The notes below the pieces were generated by a model that was not told the DNA's origin, ran no database searches, and saw only the letters and a program-made list of their open reading frames with translations. Positions 59,739-64,000 of a stretch of 64,000 nucleotides of DNA are shown here, piece after piece (the stretch's first letter is position 1; each line of letters starts with the position of its first letter). The DNA is taken from positions 1-64,000 of the forward strand of contig JAQCDS010000006.1 of assembly GCA_027620655.1 (NCBI GenBank), read 5' to 3'. The translations under genes and the position numbers were made by a program. Source of the stretch: Bacteroidota bacterium. GTDB taxonomy: Bacteria > Bacteroidota > Bacteroidia > Flavobacteriales > Flavobacteriaceae.

Positions 59739-59901
59739 GTGTGCAAGATAGTAATTTTCAATGTTAAGTAAATGTTTCTAATTTAAAGGAAAATATAATT
59801 TACATAACAAAACCATAATACTAATGTAAATTACATTTAACTGATATTGTGTGTGTTTGAACTTAATTTGCATAAAAATTAATAATATAAATTATTTAAA
59901 A

Positions 59902-61182
59902 ATGAAAAAATCGATTTTAGCTTTATCTGCAATAGCATCTTTAGCTTTTTTTAGTTGCTCATCTGACGATGACAACATCGGAGGCAATACAACTCCATCT
60001 GTAAATGTTATATCTGTCACAGGTTCTATAACAGGAACTGAAACGTGGACTAGTGACAACATTTACCAATTGAATCAAAAAGTTGTTGTACAAGACGGTG
60101 CTACACTTACTATTCAGCCAGGAACAATAATTAAAGGAAGTTCTGGAACAGGATCATTGGCATCTGCATTAGTTGTTGCTCGTGGAGGAAAATTAATGGC
60201 AGAAGGAACAGCTTCTCAGCCAATTATCATGACATCTGCTTCAGATGACATCACTGTTGGTCAGACAATGGGAACTAACCTTGACCAAAATGACAGAGGT
60301 CTTTGGGGAGGTCTTATTGTACTAGGAAAAGCTCCATGTTCTTTTTCAGGAGACGTTGATGCCATTCAAATTGAAGGAATTCCAGCAGAGGACACTTGGG
60401 GTCTTTATGGCGGAAGTAATGCCGCAGACAATTCTGGTGTAATCAAGTACGTTTCTATTCGTCACGGAGGAGCTTTAATTGGTGAAGGAAACGAAATCAA
60501 TGGTTTAACTCTTGGTGGTGTAGGAACAGGAACTGAAATTGACAATGTAGAAGTTGTAGCTAATGTTGATGATGGTATCGAATTCTTTGGAGGTACAGTA
60601 AATGCTTCAAACCTGTTTGTTTGGGCTCAAGGCGATGATGCTATCGATATCGATCAAGCGTACTCTGGTACAATTGATAATGTTGTTGTACACCTTGGAG
60701 AGGCTTCAGATCATGCTTTTGAAATTGACGGTCCAGAAGGCTCTGCAGCTGGATCATTTACACTTCAAAATGCTTCAATTTTTGGAAACTCTGCCACTAG
60801 TAATGGTGAATATGCTGATTACAGAAAAGCAGCTACAGGAGTTACAAAGAACGTTTTTGCTGCTAACTTTCCATCAGGAAAAGATGTTGAATTGGACAAT
60901 AATGGTGTCGCTCAAAAATTCATAGATGGTGATTTATCATTTGAAAACTGGGAAGTTGTTGGTGCAGATAATACAATTTTTGTTGAAAAAGTTGGATGTG
61001 CACAGAATTGCGATGATGATGATGACAATAATGACATTGACGAAGTTCAAATCATTAGTCCAGCATTCTCTTCACAAGCTGCTAGTTGGACAACTACTGT
61101 AACTGCTCAAGGAGCTGTTGGTGCAGACACTAGCGCATTTGGTTGGACATACTCTAACGCAAAAGCTGGTTTAGGATACTAA
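59902..61182 (+). CDS. Surface lipoprotein with right-handed beta-helix-like repeats, unknown function
   Basis: 426 residues from the ATG at 59902; the longer frame begins with GTG and lacks a sensible signal. Lipobox ends at Cys19 (SLAFFSC), followed by SSDDDN, an acidic N-terminus like the flavobacterial lipoprotein export signal, so it is probably on the cell surface. From about 30 the sequence has short repeating strands (VVVQDGATLTIQPGTIIKG, ALVVARGGKLMAEG, GVIKYVSIRHGG, TEIDNVEVVANVDDGIEFFGG, TIDNVVVHLGE), the pattern of a right-handed beta-helix. Near the C-terminus a Cys pair is followed by CDDDDDNNDID. It precedes a TonB-dependent receptor on the same strand, with a duplicated terminator/promoter module between. 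I infer a receptor partner role but know no substrate. Confidence 0.85.
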   Translation: MKKSILALSAIASLAFFSCSSDDDNIGGNTTPSVNVISVTGSITGTETWTSDNIYQLNQKVVVQDGATLTIQPGTIIKGSSGTGSLASALVVARGGKLMAEGTASQPIIMTSASDDITVGQTMGTNLDQNDRGLWGGLIVLGKAPCSFSGDVDAIQIEGIPAEDTWGLYGGSNAADNSGVIKYVSIRHGGALIGEGNEINGLTLGGVGTGTEIDNVEVVANVDDGIEFFGGTVNASNLFVWAQGDDAIDIDQAYSGTIDNVVVHLGEASDHAFEIDGPEGSAAGSFTLQNASIFGNSATSNGEYADYRKAATGVTKNVFAANFPSGKDVELDNNGVAQKFIDGDLSFENWEVVGADNTIFVEKVGCAQNCDDDDDNNDIDEVQIISPAFSSQAASWTTTVTAQGAVGADTSAFGWTYSNAKAGLGY

Positions 61183-61202
61183 ATCTAGTCTCAAAAATTG
61201 AA

Positions 61203-61256
61203 TTAGTTTTTAAACAATCGTTCGCATATATTTGCGGGCGATTGTTTAAAAACTAA
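61203..61256 (+). terminator. First hairpin of the duplicated module (very long stem)
   Basis: Arms of 18 bp (TTAGTTTTTAAACAATCG / CGATTGTTTAAAAACTAA) are perfect, and in RNA the stem continues through two U-G pairs and CGC/GCG to an 8-nt loop, 23 bp in all. There is no T run directly after it, so by itself it is not a classical intrinsic terminator. Confidence 0.7.
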
Positions 61257-61285
61257 ATCTAGTCTCAAAAATTGAATTAGTTTTT

Positions 61286-61326
61286 AAACAATCGTTCGCA
61301 TATATTTGCGGGCGATTGTTTTTATA
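61286..61326 (+). terminator. Intrinsic terminator in the second copy of the module
   Basis: AAACAATCG / CGATTGTTT, extended through two U-G pairs and CGC/GCG (14 bp), 8-nt loop, followed by TTTTAT. It ends the lipoprotein transcript 17 bases before the receptor ATG. Confidence 0.8.
61301..61308 (+). promoter_or_regulatory. Candidate -7 element of the TonB-dependent receptor gene
   Basis: TATATTTG (TAnnTTTG) in the loop region of the second hairpin, 34 bases upstream of the receptor ATG. An identical box at 61227-61234 lies in copy 1. A TTTT stands in the -33 region in place of TTTG. Confidence 0.5.
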
Positions 61327-61342
61327 ATTTATAACAACTCTT

Positions 61343-64000
61343 ATGAAATACTATTTTAGACTGTTAATTTGTTTTTGCGCATTAAGTTTTACAACATTAA
61401 GCGTGAATTCTCAAACTGGTAAAATTACTGGAACCGTCATAGACGGTGAATTCAATGAACCTATGGCTTTTGCTAACGTTCTCATTAAAAATACAACAAA
61501 AGGGACGACATCAGATTTTGATGGTAAATATACCATCGACGTTGAGCCAGGAAATTATACAGTTGTATTTTCATATATTGGCTACCAAACTATTGAAATT
61601 TCTGACGTGGCTGTTGAAGCTAATGAAGATGTTATCGTAGATGTTACGCTTAATACCAATTCGCTTGAGACCGTTGTGATTACTACTACTGTAAGAAAAA
61701 ATACAGAATCTGCAGTGTTAGATCTACAAAAAAATTCCATTACACTTCTTGATGGGTTATCTGCTCAAGGGATAAAAAGTAGTGGGGCGAGCAATATTGC
61801 TAATGCCGTAAAGAACGTTCCAGGCGTATCGATTCAAGGTGGAAAATATGTATACGTAAGAGGGCTTGGTGATCGCTACACAAAATCAATATTAAATGGT
61901 GTTGATATTCCTGGATTAGATCCAGACAGAAATACCGTGCAAATGGATATATTCCCGACAAGTATATTGGATAATATTATAGTTGTTAAATCTGCCGCAG
62001 CAGAATATCCTGCAGATTTTACTGGAGGTGTTATTAATGTTGTAACAAAAGATTTTCCTACAAAAGCTACGTATTCAATTTCCGTTGGAGCAAGCTACAA
62101 CCCAAACATGCACTTTAAGGACAACTATTTAAGCTATACTGGCAGCAAAACTGATGTCTTAGGATTTGATAATGGTATGCGCGATTTACCTGTTGGGAGA
62201 AATCAATCCATCCCAGGAACTTTTGATAATTCTTCGGTTTTAACAGATATGACAAGCGCCTTCAATAAAGAGCTTACTGCAAAACAAAATAATAGTGGTG
62301 CAAATTTTGACTTTGGTTTTACCGCTGGTAATCAATATGATGTAGGCGATAATAAACTTGGTTATCAATTTTCGCTTTCTTATAAAAACAACACCCAATT
62401 TTATGACGATCGTGTTGATGGCACCTACATTAGAGATGAGAACAATTCATCCATTAATGAGTTATTAGGAACAAGAAGATCTAATGGAATTGAAGGAAAA
62501 AACAATGTGCTCTTAAGTACACTAGCCGGTATTGTTTACAAGCGTGAATTAGCAAAATATAAGTTTAATGTTTTACATATTCAAAATGGTGAAAGTACTG
62601 CGGGTATTTACAATCAAGAGATTGCTCAAGCTGGTGGTGGAAGTGGTTTTGAACCTATCAAAAAAGATGCCTTGCTTTACACACAACGATCAATCACAAA
62701 CATACTATTTGGAGGACAGCATTCATTTTCTGATGGCGATTGGAAATTGAACTGGAAGTTATCTCCAACCCTTTCGAGAGTTTATGATAAGGACCACAGA
62801 ATAACTCCTCTTCAACAAAGCGATGATGGAGCGTACTTTATAAGCCCAAGTGCTGCAAGTTATCCTATTAGAATTTGGAGAAATTTAGAAGAACTGAACG
62901 TTGTTGGGAAGTTAGATGTTGTAAGAAAGTACAGCATTAAAGAGCGTCCTTCAAAACTTAAATTTGGTCTAAGCCAAACCTTTAAACAACGTGATTTTTC
63001 AATTGACGACTATACTTTTACACGTCAGGGCGGTCTTCAAGTAGAAAATGGAAATGCTGATAATTTATTAGCAAATGGTAATATTTGGACTCCTCAAAGC
63101 GACCAAGGCACTCATTTAGTTTTTGGTGATTTATTTGAAAAATCCAATGCCTTTGATGCCATACAAAATATCAGTGCTGCCTATGTTTCAAATGAATTTG
63201 AGGTCACTGAAAAGCTAAAAGCTGTCGTTGGTTTACGAACAGAGCTGTTCACATCAATATATACAGGTCAAAACCAAGCTGGTACAGAAGTATTTAAAGA
63301 TGAGAAAATTATTGATAAAATAGATCTTTTCCCGTCGGCAAATCTAATATACGGCCTCAACGAGAACACAAATCTTAGAGTATCCTACTCAAGAACAACA
63401 GCGAGACCTTCATTTAAAGAGGCTTCGAAAAGTCAAATTTTTGATCCTATTACAAACCGTCTTTTTATAGGAAATATTGACTTAGATCCATCGTATATCA
63501 ATAATTTTGATGTTAGGGCTGAATTTTTTGGAGAAAACAGTGAGATGATAGCATTCAGTGCATTTATCAAAGAATTTAATGATCCAATAGAACTTACTTT
63601 TTACGAATCTGCACCTGATCAATTGACCCCACGAAATTTGGGAGATGCATCGGTTTTTGGTCTTGAATTTGAATTTAGAAAGTCATTAGGTTTTATTTCC
63701 AATGGCTTAGAAAAACTAAAAATCAATGTTAATGCTTCTTATATAGAGTCTAGTCTCACAATGTTTGAAGATGAATACACGCGTCGTGTCAATGCTGCAA
63801 GAGATGGAGAGGTTGTTGAGAATGAAAGAGAATTACAAGGACAATCACCATACCTAATTAATGCAGGTTTAAATTATAATGATACTGAAATTGGGCTACA
63901 AACTGGACTATTCTTTAATGTTCAAGGAAAAACATTAGAAGTTGTTGGAACAGGAATTGTGCCTGACGTTTACACTGTACCATTCAACAGTCTAAACTTC
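61343..64000 (+). CDS. TonB-dependent outer-membrane receptor (3' end outside the window)
   Basis: 886 residues from the ATG at 61343, still open at the right edge. A signal peptide (MKYYFRLLICFCALSFTTLSVNSQ) is followed by a carboxypeptidase-D-like beta domain (about 25-110: GKITGTVIDGEFNEPMAFAN, GTTSDFDGKYTIDVEPGNY), then a plug domain (~130-235: SNIANAVKNVPGVSIQGGKY and YVRGLGDRYTKSILNGVDIP) and the first part of the 22-strand barrel (FTGGVINVVTKDFP onwards). The RGLGDRY plug motif marks a large receptor subfamily that usually lacks a SusD partner. It imports an unknown substrate using TonB energy. The gene before it encodes a surface lipoprotein, its probable partner. No SusD gene is visible. 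Confidence 0.92.
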   Translation, partial: MKYYFRLLICFCALSFTTLSVNSQTGKITGTVIDGEFNEPMAFANVLIKNTTKGTTSDFDGKYTIDVEPGNYTVVFSYIGYQTIEISDVAVEANEDVIVDVTLNTNSLETVVITTTVRKNTESAVLDLQKNSITLLDGLSAQGIKSSGASNIANAVKNVPGVSIQGGKYVYVRGLGDRYTKSILNGVDIPGLDPDRNTVQMDIFPTSILDNIIVVKSAAAEYPADFTGGVINVVTKDFPTKATYSISVGASYNPNMHFKDNYLSYTGSKTDVLGFDNGMRDLPVGRNQSIPGTFDNSSVLTDMTSAFNKELTAKQNNSGANFDFGFTAGNQYDVGDNKLGYQFSLSYKNNTQFYDDRVDGTYIRDENNSSINELLGTRRSNGIEGKNNVLLSTLAGIVYKRELAKYKFNVLHIQNGESTAGIYNQEIAQAGGGSGFEPIKKDALLYTQRSITNILFGGQHSFSDGDWKLNWKLSPTLSRVYDKDHRITPLQQSDDGAYFISPSAASYPIRIWRNLEELNVVGKLDVVRKYSIKERPSKLKFGLSQTFKQRDFSIDDYTFTRQGGLQVENGNADNLLANGNIWTPQSDQGTHLVFGDLFEKSNAFDAIQNISAAYVSNEFEVTEKLKAVVGLRTELFTSIYTGQNQAGTEVFKDEKIIDKIDLFPSANLIYGLNENTNLRVSYSRTTARPSFKEASKSQIFDPITNRLFIGNIDLDPSYINNFDVRAEFFGENSEMIAFSAFIKEFNDPIELTFYESAPDQLTPRNLGDASVFGLEFEFRKSLGFISNGLEKLKINVNASYIESSLTMFEDEYTRRVNAARDGEVVENERELQGQSPYLINAGLNYNDTEIGLQTGLFFNVQGKTLEVVGTGIVPDVYTVPFNSLNF

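Larger units (their letters stand above)
61178..61321. repeat. Tandem 74-bp duplication between lipoprotein and receptor genes
   Basis: Unit 1 is 61178-61251, unit 2 is 61252-61321 (70 bp of the 74-bp period), identical over the whole of unit 2. Unit 1 starts in the last codon and stop of the lipoprotein gene. Each unit holds one strong inverted repeat and one TATATTTG box. Confidence 0.97.

Noticed and set aside
61010-61040. GAT-codon run as a tandem DNA repeat
   Set aside because: It is a short acidic stretch in the lipoprotein C-terminus, only five codons, in frame.

Overview
The window looks like core chromosome from a gliding or T9SS-bearing member of the Flavobacteriaceae (Bacteroidota). 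The evidence is its A+T-rich DNA, a complete giant SprA, an alternative complex III to aa3 oxidase operon, TonB and TonB-receptor genes with Bacteroidota architecture, lipoproteins with CSSDD-type N-termini, promoters of the TTTG / TAnnTTTG type, and no Shine-Dalgarno sequences. No gap between genes exceeds about 170 bases. I see no phage, insertion sequence, integrase, CRISPR array or rRNA.

Layout. (1) 1-14012, minus strand: ruvB-queG, then maeB-ruvA-sprA-gcvH-vanZ-like-tonB and a second tonB cut by the left edge. The two tonB genes share at least 118 bp that differ at one synonymous base. (2) 14016-25466, minus strand: actABCDEF-coxB-coxA, encoding alternative complex III (quinol to cytochrome) and subunits II and I of an aa3 oxidase, closed by a strong terminator. 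(3) 25542-30695: a SPOR-domain gene facing rimP-nusA-infB, with tRNA-Gln(TTG) upstream and a terminator-like hairpin in the rimP leader. (4) 30727-36690: a membrane-protein/winged-helix pair, a DUF2723 (TMEM260-like) membrane enzyme, a thioredoxin fold without its cysteines, and a membrane metallophosphoesterase. (5) 36839-42365, plus strand: a FucP-like sugar transporter, an exported glycosylasparaginase and DNA polymerase I. (6) 42362-47465, minus strand: sucA-sucB and a polyprenyl diphosphate synthase. (7) 47526-53954, plus strand: a tetR-tolC-membrane fusion protein-RND pump operon with a palindromic operator candidate. (8) 53961-59738: aspS, a small membrane protein, tadA, dxs and a dGTPase. 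(9) 59902-64000, plus strand: a surface beta-helix-like lipoprotein and a TonB-dependent receptor cut by the right edge, separated by a tandemly duplicated 74-bp terminator/promoter module.

How the parts connect: TonB proteins energise receptors like the one at the right end. The act-cox operon supplies the proton gradient used by TonB, the RND pump and the sugar transporter. SprA exports surface proteins. Several starts were moved from the longest open frame to an internal ATG or GTG; the reason is given in each entry.

Most of the window is ordinary core genome. I did not find a clearly new multi-gene system. The best leads are regulatory (the duplicated 74-bp module, the rimP leader hairpin, promoter boxes abutting start codons, the TetR palindrome), plus the glycosylasparaginase/transporter pair and the uncharacterised membrane protein/HTH pair.
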